A stretch of DNA of 64,000 nucleotides from an uncultured Psychroserpens sp. GTDB lineage: Bacteria; Bacteroidota; Bacteroidia; Flavobacteriales; Flavobacteriaceae. The DNA lies in assembly GCA_947489585.1 (NCBI GenBank), contig CANLEE010000007.1, positions 62,001-126,000 of the forward strand. Reading direction: 5' to 3'. Shown one piece after another: positions 8,534 through 17,151 of the stretch. Each line of letters opens with the position of its first letter. Position 1 is the first letter of the stretch. The notes under the pieces are model-generated. The model made no database searches and was not told the origin of the DNA. It saw nothing but the letters and a program-made list of their open reading frames with translations. A program made the translations under genes and the position numbers.

Positions 8534-8746
8534 TTAGTTGCAACCACAACCGCCTCCAGTTTTTCCTCCATTTGCTCCAGCCGCTGCTTCTCTATAAGAA
8601 TGCGCAGTTGTTATATTTCTATCTAATTTTCTATCTGCCAAAACCATATCTGGATCATTAAGATTAACTTTTTCATACTCTTTAACTGCCACACAAGACG
8701 TCAAGAACGATACACAGAGTGCTAGTATTATAAATTTTTTAATCAT
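8534..8746 (-). CDS. DUF4266 small lipoprotein with Cys-rich C-terminus
   Basis: A 70-residue protein from the ATG at 8746. The lipobox (FLTSC, Cys18) leaves a mature peptide of 53 residues. Conserved-looking parts are NLNDPDMVLADRKLD and the tail AAAGANGGKTGGGCGCN with two cysteines flanking a glycine at the very end. The gene overlaps the end of the ApbE gene by 8 bases, so translation is probably coupled. By position it is a candidate substrate or metal/flavin carrier of the ApbE system; that is inference. An upstream in-frame start at 8794 would put 16 residues before the signal peptide and is rejected. Confidence 0.85.
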   Translation of the reverse strand: MIKKFIILALCVSFLTSCVAVKEYEKVNLNDPDMVLADRKLDRNITTAHSYREAAAGANGGKTGGGCGCN

Positions 8747-9731
8747 CTGAATTGATTTTAATATTGTTAGATGTGAAAATATTGCCATTATCACTAATGA
8801 TAATGCATTCTATATTTGGTAATTGATTAATTCTATTTAAACCAACGTCCTTTCCCATAACAAAAACAGAAGTAGCTAGTGCATCAGCTAACTCAGCCTT
8901 TGGGGCAAATACAGTAACACTAATAATACCTGAAGATGGATAACCGGTTCTTGGATCAATAATATGCGAATAACGCTTTCCATCAAAAGTAACGTGCTTT
9001 TCATAATTACCAGAAGTTACCACAGCACCATCTGTTATTGGCAACAGCGCAAAGGCCTTCGCTTTATCTAAAGGGTTTGTTATGGCCACTTTCCACTCGT
9101 CACCATTGGTCTGTTTTCCCCAAGTATTCATGTCGCCTGAAGCATTTATAATCCCAGAAACAACACCTTTATCCATAAGTAAAGCTTTTGCTTTATCAGC
9201 GGCATAACCTTTTCCGATAGCGCCAAAGCCAATTTTCATCCCCTTTTCTTTTAAGAAAACAGAAGTATTAGATGGATTCAAAACAATTTGGTTGTAGCCT
9301 ACTTTTTCTACGGAACCTTTTATACTTTCTGCAGAAGGCATTTGTTCCATACTGCCATCAAATTTCCAAATTCTATCCATAGATGCATATGATATATCAA
9401 AAGCGCCATCAGTAAGCTTAGAAATGGATAGAGAACGGCTGATCAAATCAAAAAGTTCTTTGTCTACAACAACAGGAGTAATACCTGCATTTTTATTGAT
9501 TTTTGAAGTCTGTGATTTTGGATCCCAAGACGAAATGAGTTGCTCAATTCTTGTGATTTCTGAAATTGCTATATCAATATAAGTATTGGCGTTGATAGAA
9601 TCTTTAGCAACTACCGTAATATCAAAACGACTTCCCATAAGTTTTACAGTACGCTTATGAGTGGTTTGTGCTTCTGCATAAAAAACAAAGAGCGCTAAAA
9701 ATATGGTTATAAAAAATCGTTTCAAAAACAC
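8739..9731 (-). CDS. apbE: FAD:protein FMN transferase
   Basis: A 330-residue ApbE-family flavin transferase, which moves FMN from FAD onto a Ser/Thr of a periplasmic target. Diagnostic parts are LMGSRFDITV near the N-terminus, ISSWDPKSQTSKIN, FDISYASMDRIWKFDG, the glycine-rich GAIGKGYAADKAKALL, NASGDMNTWGKQ, and the C-terminal SHIIDPRTGYPSSG with the conserved HIIDPRTG. A signal peptide ends at AEAQ. The start is a GTG overlapping the stop of the thioredoxin gene (TAGTG). No FMN-binding-domain protein or RnfG/NqrC homolog, the usual targets, lies nearby, so the target is unknown. Confidence 0.93.
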   Translation of the reverse strand: MFLKRFFITIFLALFVFYAEAQTTHKRTVKLMGSRFDITVVAKDSINANTYIDIAISEITRIEQLISSWDPKSQTSKINKNAGITPVVVDKELFDLISRSLSISKLTDGAFDISYASMDRIWKFDGSMEQMPSAESIKGSVEKVGYNQIVLNPSNTSVFLKEKGMKIGFGAIGKGYAADKAKALLMDKGVVSGIINASGDMNTWGKQTNGDEWKVAITNPLDKAKAFALLPITDGAVVTSGNYEKHVTFDGKRYSHIIDPRTGYPSSGIISVTVFAPKAELADALATSVFVMGKDVGLNRINQLPNIECIIISDNGNIFTSNNIKINSDD

Positions 9732-10165
9732 TAGGATTTAAATGATTCTAAAATTTTGATATATTGAGAAGGTGATACTTTTTTGTAACCTGTAGAGCCT
9801 AAAACATTTCCCTTTCCATCCAGAACAACAACATAAGGAAAGTAGCCATTTTTATTATACGCTTCTGCCAATTTATTATTATGCTCTTGCTGTGTTGGAC
9901 TCAAAGCATTTTTTTTACGCTTAGGGAAATCAGCTTTCAGCATCACAAAATGATCTTTTGCATAGTTTTTAAATTCATCGGTATGCCAAATTTCCTTGTC
10001 CAATTTGATACAGGGCGCACACCAATCTGAACCTTGAAAAACAAGTACTATAGTTTTATTAGTTTCTGTTGCCGATAATTTAGCTGTTTCGAAATCTGTT
10101 ACCCATTCTTGAGAAAACCCAGTTAGAGATATCAAAGAGAATAGCATAAAAAATATATACTTCAT
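9731..10165 (-). CDS. Periplasmic thioredoxin-fold protein
   Basis: A 144-residue protein with a signal peptide (MKYIFFMLFSLISLTGFSQ) and a thioredoxin-like domain with active site SDWCAPCIKLDKE (CxxC at about residues 49-52). The cis-proline region appears as NGYFPYVVVLDGKGNVLG. It is the first gene of the operon with apbE, DUF4266 and DUF3570. A likely role is keeping the cysteines of a partner reduced or isomerised, the DUF4266 tail being the obvious neighbour; that is inference. Confidence 0.88.
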   Translation of the reverse strand: MKYIFFMLFSLISLTGFSQEWVTDFETAKLSATETNKTIVLVFQGSDWCAPCIKLDKEIWHTDEFKNYAKDHFVMLKADFPKRKKNALSPTQQEHNNKLAEAYNKNGYFPYVVVLDGKGNVLGSTGYKKVSPSQYIKILESFKS

Positions 10166-10283
10166 GTAAGATGTGGTTAGCGTGTTGTCATTTAAAACGC
10201 TAGTTATTTCAAAAGATTACTATTCGCTAAGTTAAAAAATGTTAAAACATAAATTAATGTAAAAACTTAACAAGCATCCTTAT

Positions 10284-12950
10284 CTAAAACAAGGTAATCT
10301 GACCTTGATCATCTAATCCAGATTCATCATCTGGAGATCCCTTCTCTGTAGCATCTGGTTTTTCTTTTGATGAAATTGGCTGAGCATTAGATGGCTCAAC
10401 AGTTTCATCAACAACTTCAATATCTACTGCAGGAATTGGTTCTGGAGCTTCATATGGTAAAGGGTCTAATAGATTTACCTGGTTAACTTTTTCTTTTGTG
10501 AGTTGATTTCCTAAAGCCGAAATTCCTTTAATAGAAATGAATTCTTCAAGATTAATCGTTTCGTTTTCTTTTCGATCTTTACCACGTTCTTTTTTGAATT
10601 CAATTTCTGCCATTGGCTTCCAATCGGTAGATACAATTTCGAGTTGAGAATCTGGGTGGTCTGAAATAAAAGTCTCTTCCTTTCCTTCATTCTCAATCAA
10701 GAAACGCTTCACATAGTACATTTCTTTTTCACCATTATAATAGATTACAGATATTGGTTTCTTAGGAATCCATTTTTCTAAGACAATCATATCACTATCA
10801 AAATGCGTTGTTAGCTCTGGCAAAATGGTTTTTAAACTTCCAGATTGTGTAATAATTAGCAAACGATCTTCGCCTCTAAATTCTCCAATAAGCTCACCTC
10901 TCTCATCGACATTAAGACGCTGTACGGTATCATCAAACCAAATCTTACGCGGCTTTAATGTCGACACACCTTTTTCTTTAAGCTCGATTTTTTTAATAGA
11001 ATATTTTGTAACCAAATTCCCTTTAGACGCCCTTCCTTTAATGAGTACATCTGCAAAATCTAAATCCCATTTTAGTTTTTTGATACTTCCAGCCTGACGT
11101 AAATGTACAGTAATCACCTCAGCTTCTCCATTAGGATTTGCAGAGAAGTACCATAATTTTGAACTTTTATTACCATTGCTGAGATCATATTCCTTATCCC
11201 TAGTAATTGAGGTTACAGCAAAACGTTTCACATATGTTGCTCCTTTGGCTCCATCACGATAAATCATATTATAAATAGTGCGCTTGTCTTTTTTCTTAAA
11301 AACTGCAACATGAATAATATCTTTACCAACAAAAGTTTTACTCCCAACTTTTGTTACCATCATTTTTCCATTGTTTGTAAATACAATGATATCATCAATA
11401 TCACTACAATCACAAACATATTCATCTCTACGCAACGATGTACCGATAAAACCTTCAGTTCTATTGACATATAATTTCGTGTTACGAATAATTACTTTTG
11501 TTGCATCGACATCTTCAAAGGTTCTAATCTCAGTTTTACGCTCGCGACCTTTACCATAGTCTTTTTTAAGACGTTGGAAATAAGCAATCGCATAATCAAT
11601 AAGATTTGCCAAGTGGTGTTTTACTTCAGCAATTTGATCTTCTAAAGCTTCAATTTTTTGTTGCGCTTTATCAATATCAAACTTAGAAATACGCTTGATT
11701 CGAATTTCGGTTAAACGCGTAATATCTTCAACAGTAATAGCACGTTTTAAATGCTTAATATGTGGCTGAAGCCCTTTATCTATCGCATTAATAACCCCAT
11801 CCCAAGTTTCTTCTTCTTCAATATCACGATAGATTCGTTTTTCAATAAAGATACGTTCTAAAGACGCGAAGTGCCATTGCTCTTGAAACTCGCCTAACTT
11901 GATTTCTAATTCACTTTTAAGAAGTTGAACTGTATTATCTGTTGAACGCCTCAACATTTCAGTAACACCAACAAAAAATGGTTTATTGTCTTCAATCACA
12001 CATCCTAAAGGCGAAATTGAAGTTTCACAGTTTGTAAATGCGTATAAGGCATCTATCGTTTTATCTGGCGAGATTCCGCTAGGCAAATGCACTAAAATTT
12101 CAACATTTGCAGCAGTATTATCTTCAATTTTTTTAATCTTGATTTTTCCTTTGTCATTAGCTTTCAGAATAGAATCAATCAAAGAAGATGTGTTGGTTCC
12201 AAAAGGAATTTCAGTAATCATCAAGGTGTTTTTATCTAACTGCGACATTTTCGCGCGCACTCTAACTTTTCCACCACGTAATCCGTCATTATAGTTAGAT
12301 ACATCTGCAATACCAGCTGTTGGGAAATCTGGTACAATAGTAAAGCGTTTTCCTTTAAGATGTTTTATAGAAGCATCAATAAGTTCAATAAAATTATGCG
12401 GTAAAATTTTAGTTGATAAACCTACGGCAATTCCTTCGCCTCCTTGAGCTAATAACAATGGAAACATCACAGGAAGATTTACAGGCTCTTTACGACGACC
12501 ATCATAACTAGCTTGCCATTGAGTTATCTTAGGATTGTAAACAACATCCAATCCAAATTTAGATATACGAGCTTCTATATAACGTGACGCTGCTGCTCTA
12601 TCACCAGTAAGAATATTTCCCCAGTTTCCTTGTGTGTCAATCAGCAAATCTTTCTGACCAATTTGTACCATAGCGTCAGCAATACTTGCATCACCATGTG
12701 GATGGTATTGCATAGTGTGCCCAACAATATTAGCGACTTTATTATAGCGACCGTCATCTAGGTCTTTCATGGAATGCATGATACGTCGTTGTACAGGCTT
12801 AAAACCATCTTCTATAGCTGGAACCGCACGCTCTAAAATAACATAAGATGCATAATCAAGAAACCAATCTTTATACATTCCAGTAACTCTAGTAATGCTT
12901 TCTTGTGGCTCGTCTTGATTATCTACAATATCAGTATTGTCTTCACTCAT
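10284..12950 (-). CDS. parC: DNA topoisomerase IV subunit A
   Basis: An 888-residue type IIA topoisomerase A subunit that cuts and rejoins DNA to decatenate chromosomes. The breakage-reunion domain includes RRIMHSMKDLDDGRYNK, YHPHGDASIADAMVQIGQ and the catalytic tyrosine in AAASRYIEARIS (about residue 120). Coiled-coil and beta-pinwheel regions follow (about residues 420-820). Pairing with the ParE gene in the same operon and the absence of a canonical GyrA-box favour topo IV over gyrase. The last 70 residues are an acidic, proline-rich tail ending in GQITLF, a possible clamp-binding motif. Its start overlaps the preceding gene by 8 bases. Confidence 0.93.
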   Translation of the reverse strand: MSEDNTDIVDNQDEPQESITRVTGMYKDWFLDYASYVILERAVPAIEDGFKPVQRRIMHSMKDLDDGRYNKVANIVGHTMQYHPHGDASIADAMVQIGQKDLLIDTQGNWGNILTGDRAAASRYIEARISKFGLDVVYNPKITQWQASYDGRRKEPVNLPVMFPLLLAQGGEGIAVGLSTKILPHNFIELIDASIKHLKGKRFTIVPDFPTAGIADVSNYNDGLRGGKVRVRAKMSQLDKNTLMITEIPFGTNTSSLIDSILKANDKGKIKIKKIEDNTAANVEILVHLPSGISPDKTIDALYAFTNCETSISPLGCVIEDNKPFFVGVTEMLRRSTDNTVQLLKSELEIKLGEFQEQWHFASLERIFIEKRIYRDIEEEETWDGVINAIDKGLQPHIKHLKRAITVEDITRLTEIRIKRISKFDIDKAQQKIEALEDQIAEVKHHLANLIDYAIAYFQRLKKDYGKGRERKTEIRTFEDVDATKVIIRNTKLYVNRTEGFIGTSLRRDEYVCDCSDIDDIIVFTNNGKMMVTKVGSKTFVGKDIIHVAVFKKKDKRTIYNMIYRDGAKGATYVKRFAVTSITRDKEYDLSNGNKSSKLWYFSANPNGEAEVITVHLRQAGSIKKLKWDLDFADVLIKGRASKGNLVTKYSIKKIELKEKGVSTLKPRKIWFDDTVQRLNVDERGELIGEFRGEDRLLIITQSGSLKTILPELTTHFDSDMIVLEKWIPKKPISVIYYNGEKEMYYVKRFLIENEGKEETFISDHPDSQLEIVSTDWKPMAEIEFKKERGKDRKENETINLEEFISIKGISALGNQLTKEKVNQVNLLDPLPYEAPEPIPAVDIEVVDETVEPSNAQPISSKEKPDATEKGSPDDESGLDDQGQITLF

Positions 12951-13434
12951 TATTCTTTACTAATTTTTTGTTCGCCTTAACCATTTTCCTTAAAGACTGC
13001 CTAATATAACGTCTCTTTTTTTTATTAACTAAAGTGATGTTAAACGTTTGTTTTGTTTCCTTTTCTCGTTTGTCCTTTAGATAAAATGTAAGTGTTTTAT
13101 AAACAATGTAATTCTGGAACTTATAAGCATATAAGGCATCTTTATCAAACTCTAATATTTGTTCTCTATAATTGAATTTTTCTGAAAATAACAAACCTCT
13201 ATTAGTCACCACTACTTTAAGTCCATCACTATCGTATTCAAAAAACTTTGACACATAATGAACTAAAAAAAATAGTCCAGCAAATCCTAAAGCTATTCCT
13301 AAGAACAACAGTAACGGATTTTCAACACCATATGTGAACGTTTTAAAAACAAATAAAAACGTAATGGACATGATAATCAAAATAAAATATATTGATATAA
13401 TAGTGTTTTTTACTTTTGAATTATTTGTTCTCAT
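12943..13434 (-). CDS. Membrane protein of unknown function inside the parE-parC operon
   Basis: A 163-residue protein with two predicted transmembrane helices (about residues 12-32 and 42-63), then a cytosolic domain rich in Lys/Arg ending KKRRYIRQSLRKMVKANKK. The soluble part alternates strands (GLKVVVTNRGLLFSEKF, LYAYKFQNYIVYKTLTFYL), reminiscent of bacterial PH-like domains, though I cannot be sure. It overlaps parC by 8 bases and starts 3 bases after the upstream gene ends, so it is translated together with the topoisomerase. Confidence 0.7.
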   Translation of the reverse strand: MRTNNSKVKNTIISIYFILIIMSITFLFVFKTFTYGVENPLLLFLGIALGFAGLFFLVHYVSKFFEYDSDGLKVVVTNRGLLFSEKFNYREQILEFDKDALYAYKFQNYIVYKTLTFYLKDKREKETKQTFNITLVNKKKRRYIRQSLRKMVKANKKLVKNNE

Positions 13435-13437
13435 ATA

Positions 13438-14319
13438 TTAACGTCCTAAATCATTTAAGGCTCTCGATTTTGCTTTATCAAATTCATAATATTTATCATA
13501 CCAAACATCTATCACAAAAATACCCATGTATTTATCATTGTGCTTTGCATATACTCTAATTTCAGAAGGCTTAATCAATTTATCAAACTGAACCTTATAA
13601 CGATAGATATGTCTTGAAATAGAATCTGAATAAAACTCAACAAATTTAAAATCAGATAATGCACCATTTTTTCTTTTGATAGAATCACATTCAATCAATA
13701 AGTTCTTATTCCAATCGTTCCTTAAAGATCGATGAATAGCATTTGTTTCATTCACAACAAACATTTGAGAAGACTCACACGTTTGATATGTCTTTAATGC
13801 AAAAGATCGATTAAGCTCTAAAATGGCTTTATCAACTTGGGACGTATCTATCTTTTTTATTGTCGGATTTTCTTTTCTACTATAAAACGTATCTGACCAA
13901 TAATCTTTAGTTCTAATACCTGCAAGCTTTTCTCTTTCGTCTAATACCACTCGCATCTCTGTGTACCATTCTGCCTTAGATCGTTTTACTTTAAATCTAA
14001 ATATAGTAAAGTCTTCATCTTGTATTGCCTCAATAAGTTCAGTTGTTTCAATAGCACCATATCGATCTGCATACCAATTGCAACGTTCTAATAATCGGTC
14101 TTCAGTAAAAAACTTTCTAAAACGAGATGTTGAATTTCTAGAAGTCAACTTTAAAGTTTCAATGGTATTACAATCTACAAGTGTTTTGTTCATAAACTCT
14201 TGTACTAACGTTTTATTTTCTTCTGAAACTGACGATAAATCTATTTTAGAATGCTGAGCAAAACTAATTTGCCCAAAGCCAATAATAACTATTAAAAATG
14301 CGTAATTGAAAATCTTCAT
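13438..14319 (-). CDS. Secreted protein of unknown function inside the parE-parC operon
   Basis: A 293-residue protein with a signal peptide ([22 protein letters not shown]). The mature part appears to contain two related halves: NWYADRYGAIE...RTKDYWSDTFY and NLLIECDSIKRKNGALSD...FVIDVWYDKYYEF, each a strand-rich unit ending in a (D)xWxDxFY/YY-type motif. This suggests an internal duplication. No known family was recognised. Its ATG overlaps the parE stop by one base, which is odd for an exported protein in a topoisomerase operon. Confidence 0.7.
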   Translation of the reverse strand: MKIFNYAFLIVIIGFGQISFAQHSKIDLSSVSEENKTLVQEFMNKTLVDCNTIETLKLTSRNSTSRFRKFFTEDRLLERCNWYADRYGAIETTELIEAIQDEDFTIFRFKVKRSKAEWYTEMRVVLDEREKLAGIRTKDYWSDTFYSRKENPTIKKIDTSQVDKAILELNRSFALKTYQTCESSQMFVVNETNAIHRSLRNDWNKNLLIECDSIKRKNGALSDFKFVEFYSDSISRHIYRYKVQFDKLIKPSEIRVYAKHNDKYMGIFVIDVWYDKYYEFDKAKSRALNDLGR

Positions 14320-16181
14320 TAGCTGTTCTCCTCTTCTATAATATCTAACTCTACTTTTAGATTATCAATAATAAACTCTTGTCTGGTTGGTGTATTTTTA
14401 CCCATATAGAATGATAATAATTCTTCAATAGACATGTCTTTATCCAGCATCACTGGGTCTAAACGAATATCATCTCCAATAAAGTGTACAAATTCATCCG
14501 GTGAAATTTCACCAAGCCCTTTAAATCGCGTGATTTCTGGTTTAGGTTTTAATTTCTCAATGGCATTGCGACGTTCTTCTTCAGAATAACAATACATCGT
14601 TTCCTTTTTATTACGAACTCTAAACAAAGGGGTTTGCAAAATATACAAATGACCTTCTTTAATCACTTCTGGAAAAAACTGCAAGAAAAAGGTTATTAAC
14701 AATAATCTAATATGCATCCCATCAACATCTGCATCTGTGGCGATAACGATATTATTATAACGCAAGTCTTCTAAAGATTCTTCTATATTTAGTGCCGCTT
14801 GCAAGAGATTGAACTCTTCATTTTCATATACAATTTTTTTACTTAAACCATAGCAGTTCAAAGGTTTTCCCTTTAAGCTAAAAACAGCCTGAGTATTCAC
14901 ATCTCGTGATTTGGTTATACTTCCAGATGCCGAATCTCCCTCTGTAATAAACAAGGTCGTTTCTAGGTTTCTTGGGTTCTTTGCATCACCGAAATGCACA
15001 CGACAATCTCTTAATTTCTTATTATGAAGGTTTGCCTTCTTCGCTCTGTCTTTTGCTAATTTTCTAATTCCAGATAATTCTTTACGCTCACGCTCAGCCT
15101 GAAGAATCTTACGCTGAATTTTCTCTGCCGAATCTGGATTTTTATGCAAATAATTATCCAAATAGCGTTTCATAAAATCGTTGATATAAGTTCTCACCGT
15201 AGGCAAGTCGCCACCCATATCTGTTGATCCTAATTTTGTTTTAGTCTGGCTTTCAAAAACAGGTTCCATAACTTTAATAGAAATGGCAGAAACTACTGAT
15301 TTTCTAATATCTGATGCTTCGTAGTTTTTTCCATAAAACTCACGAATTGTTCTTACTAAAGCCTCACGAAAAGCTGCTAAATGTGTTCCTCCTTGCGTCG
15401 TGTTTTGTCCGTTTACAAAACTGTGATATTCTTCACTATACTGTGTTTTACTATGTGTCAAAGCAACTTCGATGTCATCTCCTTTAATATGGATGATATC
15501 ATAGAGTCTATCTGTTTCATTTATATTTTCAGCTAAAAGATCTTTAAGTCCATTTTCACTGTAATATTTCTCACCATTAAAGGTAATTGTTAATCCAGGG
15601 TTAAGGTATACGTAGTTTTTGAGCATTTTGGCAACATACTCATTACGATACTTATACTTTTTAAAAATAATATCATCTGGAATAAAAGAGACCTTTGTTC
15701 CTTTTCGTCTAGAGGTGTCCTCTAATAACTCTTGATTAGTAAGATTTCCTTGTTCAAATTCTGCTGAAGCTGACTTCCCTTCTCGTGTAGACTCTACACG
15801 GAAATAGTTAGATAATGCATTTACCGCTTTGGTACCAACACCGTTTAATCCAACCGATTTCTTAAAAGCACGAGAATCATACTTCCCACCTGTATTCATT
15901 TTTGAAACCACATCGACAACTTTCCCTAAAGGAATACCACGACCATAATCTCTTACAATCACTTTATTGCCTTGAATAGAAATATCAATAGTCTTTCCTG
16001 CTCCCATGACATATTCGTCAATAGAGTTATCTAAAACCTCTTTGAGTAAAATATAAATACCATCATCTGGTGAAGAACCATCACCTAATTTACCAATATA
16101 CATTCCTGGCCGCATTCGGATGTGTTCTTTCCAATCAAGCGAGCGTATATTATCTTCGGTATATTTGGTTTCTTGAGACAT
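14319..16181 (-). CDS. parE: DNA topoisomerase IV subunit B
   Basis: A 620-residue ATPase subunit. The GHKL ATP-binding domain shows [18 protein letters not shown] and [18 protein letters not shown]. The transducer domain shows [15 protein letters not shown]. The TOPRIM domain shows [11 protein letters not shown] and the metal-binding [15 protein letters not shown] (about residues 490-505). The length is typical of ParE rather than GyrB. It is the first gene of the operon parE, two unknown genes, parC, all overlapping or within a few bases. Confidence 0.95.
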   Translation of the reverse strand: MSQETKYTEDNIRSLDWKEHIRMRPGMYIGKLGDGSSPDDGIYILLKEVLDNSIDEYVMGAGKTIDISIQGNKVIVRDYGRGIPLGKVVDVVSKMNTGGKYDSRAFKKSVGLNGVGTKAVNALSNYFRVESTREGKSASAEFEQGNLTNQELLEDTSRRKGTKVSFIPDDIIFKKYKYRNEYVAKMLKNYVYLNPGLTITFNGEKYYSENGLKDLLAENINETDRLYDIIHIKGDDIEVALTHSKTQYSEEYHSFVNGQNTTQGGTHLAAFREALVRTIREFYGKNYEASDIRKSVVSAISIKVMEPVFESQTKTKLGSTDMGGDLPTVRTYINDFMKRYLDNYLHKNPDSAEKIQRKILQAERERKELSGIRKLAKDRAKKANLHNKKLRDCRVHFGDAKNPRNLETTLFITEGDSASGSITKSRDVNTQAVFSLKGKPLNCYGLSKKIVYENEEFNLLQAALNIEESLEDLRYNNIVIATDADVDGMHIRLLLITFFLQFFPEVIKEGHLYILQTPLFRVRNKKETMYCYSEEERRNAIEKLKPKPEITRFKGLGEISPDEFVHFIGDDIRLDPVMLDKDMSIEELLSFYMGKNTPTRQEFIIDNLKVELDIIEEENS

Positions 16182-16296
16182 AAATAAGTGAAAAAATTAG
16201 ATAGAACGCTAATATAAGATAACGTTGCAAAAAATGAAATAGGGTTGTCACAAAGTAATTAACAATAAACAAGCAATATTGTTGAGAACATCAAAA

Positions 16297-16329
16297 AAAA
16301 ATCCATTGCATAATTATACAATGGATTTT
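16297..16329 (-). terminator. Rho-independent terminator
   Basis: The stem AAAATCCATTG / CAATGGATTTT has a T run on the minus-strand RNA, 20 bases after the stop of the crystallin-like remnant. It ends the ychF transcript before parE. Confidence 0.8.
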
Positions 16330-16348
16330 AGCTAAGATTAATTCTTTT

Positions 16349-16699
16349 CTAGCTTGGTTGAGCTGACGAAATAGCATCATTATCAAAATTAGTTGGTTCC
16401 GGATAAAATCCATAAGGATTATCATTTACTCCTAAACGCCATTCTGTGCCTTTAAAATTTTTATCCTTATACAAACTCCAAGTTCCATTTAAAACTATAA
16501 TTGAAGAAACTTGGTCATTAAAATTAATGTTCTTAAAATCAGTCTCCGCTGCATTCAACACAACCATTCTACCTCTATATTTGCTGTCTTTAAAGAGAGA
16601 AATTGTTGGACCATTAACTGTTGGTAAAGACCTTAAGGATGTGAGTGCGTCATTAGGGAATCCTACTTGTGAAAGCTCCCAATAATCACCTTGCTACAT
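16349..16699 (-). pseudogene. Broken beta/gamma-crystallin-like gene
   Basis: The minus-strand frame starts with ATG at 16699 (overlapping the SRPBCC stop as TAATG), is stopped at once by TAG at 16696-16694, then stays open for 114 codons to 16349. The open part reads YWELSQVGFPNDAL, ISLFKDSKYRGRM, then LNGTWSLYKDKNFKGTEWRL, which are beta/gamma-crystallin Greek-key motifs (aromatic, x, LY/LF, x4, F/Y-x-G). The N-terminus of a crystallin domain and any export signal are missing, so this is most likely a 5'-truncated remnant. The only later ATG, at 16567, would give 72 residues starting in mid-domain. Confidence 0.65.
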
Positions 16700-17151
16700 T
16701 AGTCTGATTCAGATTTTTGCTTTAAGAACCGATTTCTAGTTGACAATAAATTAGTCATGTAACGCTTCAAGAAAATTACATTTGCCAATCTACCTAGAAT
16801 TCCAAAAGGAGATTCGAAATAGAACTTATCAATCATTAAAGTATGTGTTTTTTTCTGCTGAAAAATATGTTGGTGTTTAAACGATTTAAACGCACCTGAA
16901 ACCATTTCATCTACAAAATAATTTGGACTATCAAATTCGGTGATTTTAGAAGTAAGCTGTTGTGTGATTCCAAAGTGCTTAGCCTCCCAGGTAACCCATT
17001 CATCAAGCTCTATTAAACCAGACGTTTTTCCAGCAATGGCTTTTTCGTTAGAATGCTTTAACGACGCTTTATGAAAGTCAATATCTCTAGATATATCAAA
17101 ACACGTTTGGATATCAGCATTTATTAGCGTTTTGATTTCAATTAAAGGCAT
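16699..17151 (-). CDS. SRPBCC family protein
   Basis: A 150-residue START/Bet v1-like protein: IKTLINADIQTCFDISRDIDFHKASL at the N-terminus (split here as IKTLINADIQTC and FDISRDIDFHKASL), DEWVTWEAKHFGITQQL in the middle, FKSFKHQHIF and a long C-terminal helix ending RNRFLKQKSE. Close relatives are sometimes called cell-division inhibitor or cyclase/dehydrase-like, without proof. Members bind a hydrophobic ligand. It overlaps the ychF stop by one base, so the two are co-transcribed. Confidence 0.82.
   Translation of the reverse strand: MPLIEIKTLINADIQTCFDISRDIDFHKASLKHSNEKAIAGKTSGLIELDEWVTWEAKHFGITQQLTSKITEFDSPNYFVDEMVSGAFKSFKHQHIFQQKKTHTLMIDKFYFESPFGILGRLANVIFLKRYMTNLLSTRNRFLKQKSESD

Noticed and set aside
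8514..8549. N-terminal extension of the DUF3570 protein from the TTG at 8549
   Set aside because: It would begin inside the end of the DUF4266 gene and put seven hydrophobic residues before a basic stretch; the TTG at 8513 gives a normal signal peptide.
10825..11097. Plus-strand frames inside parC (also 11371-11559 and 11986-12294)
   Set aside because: parC is continuous and well conserved on the minus strand; these are chance antisense frames.
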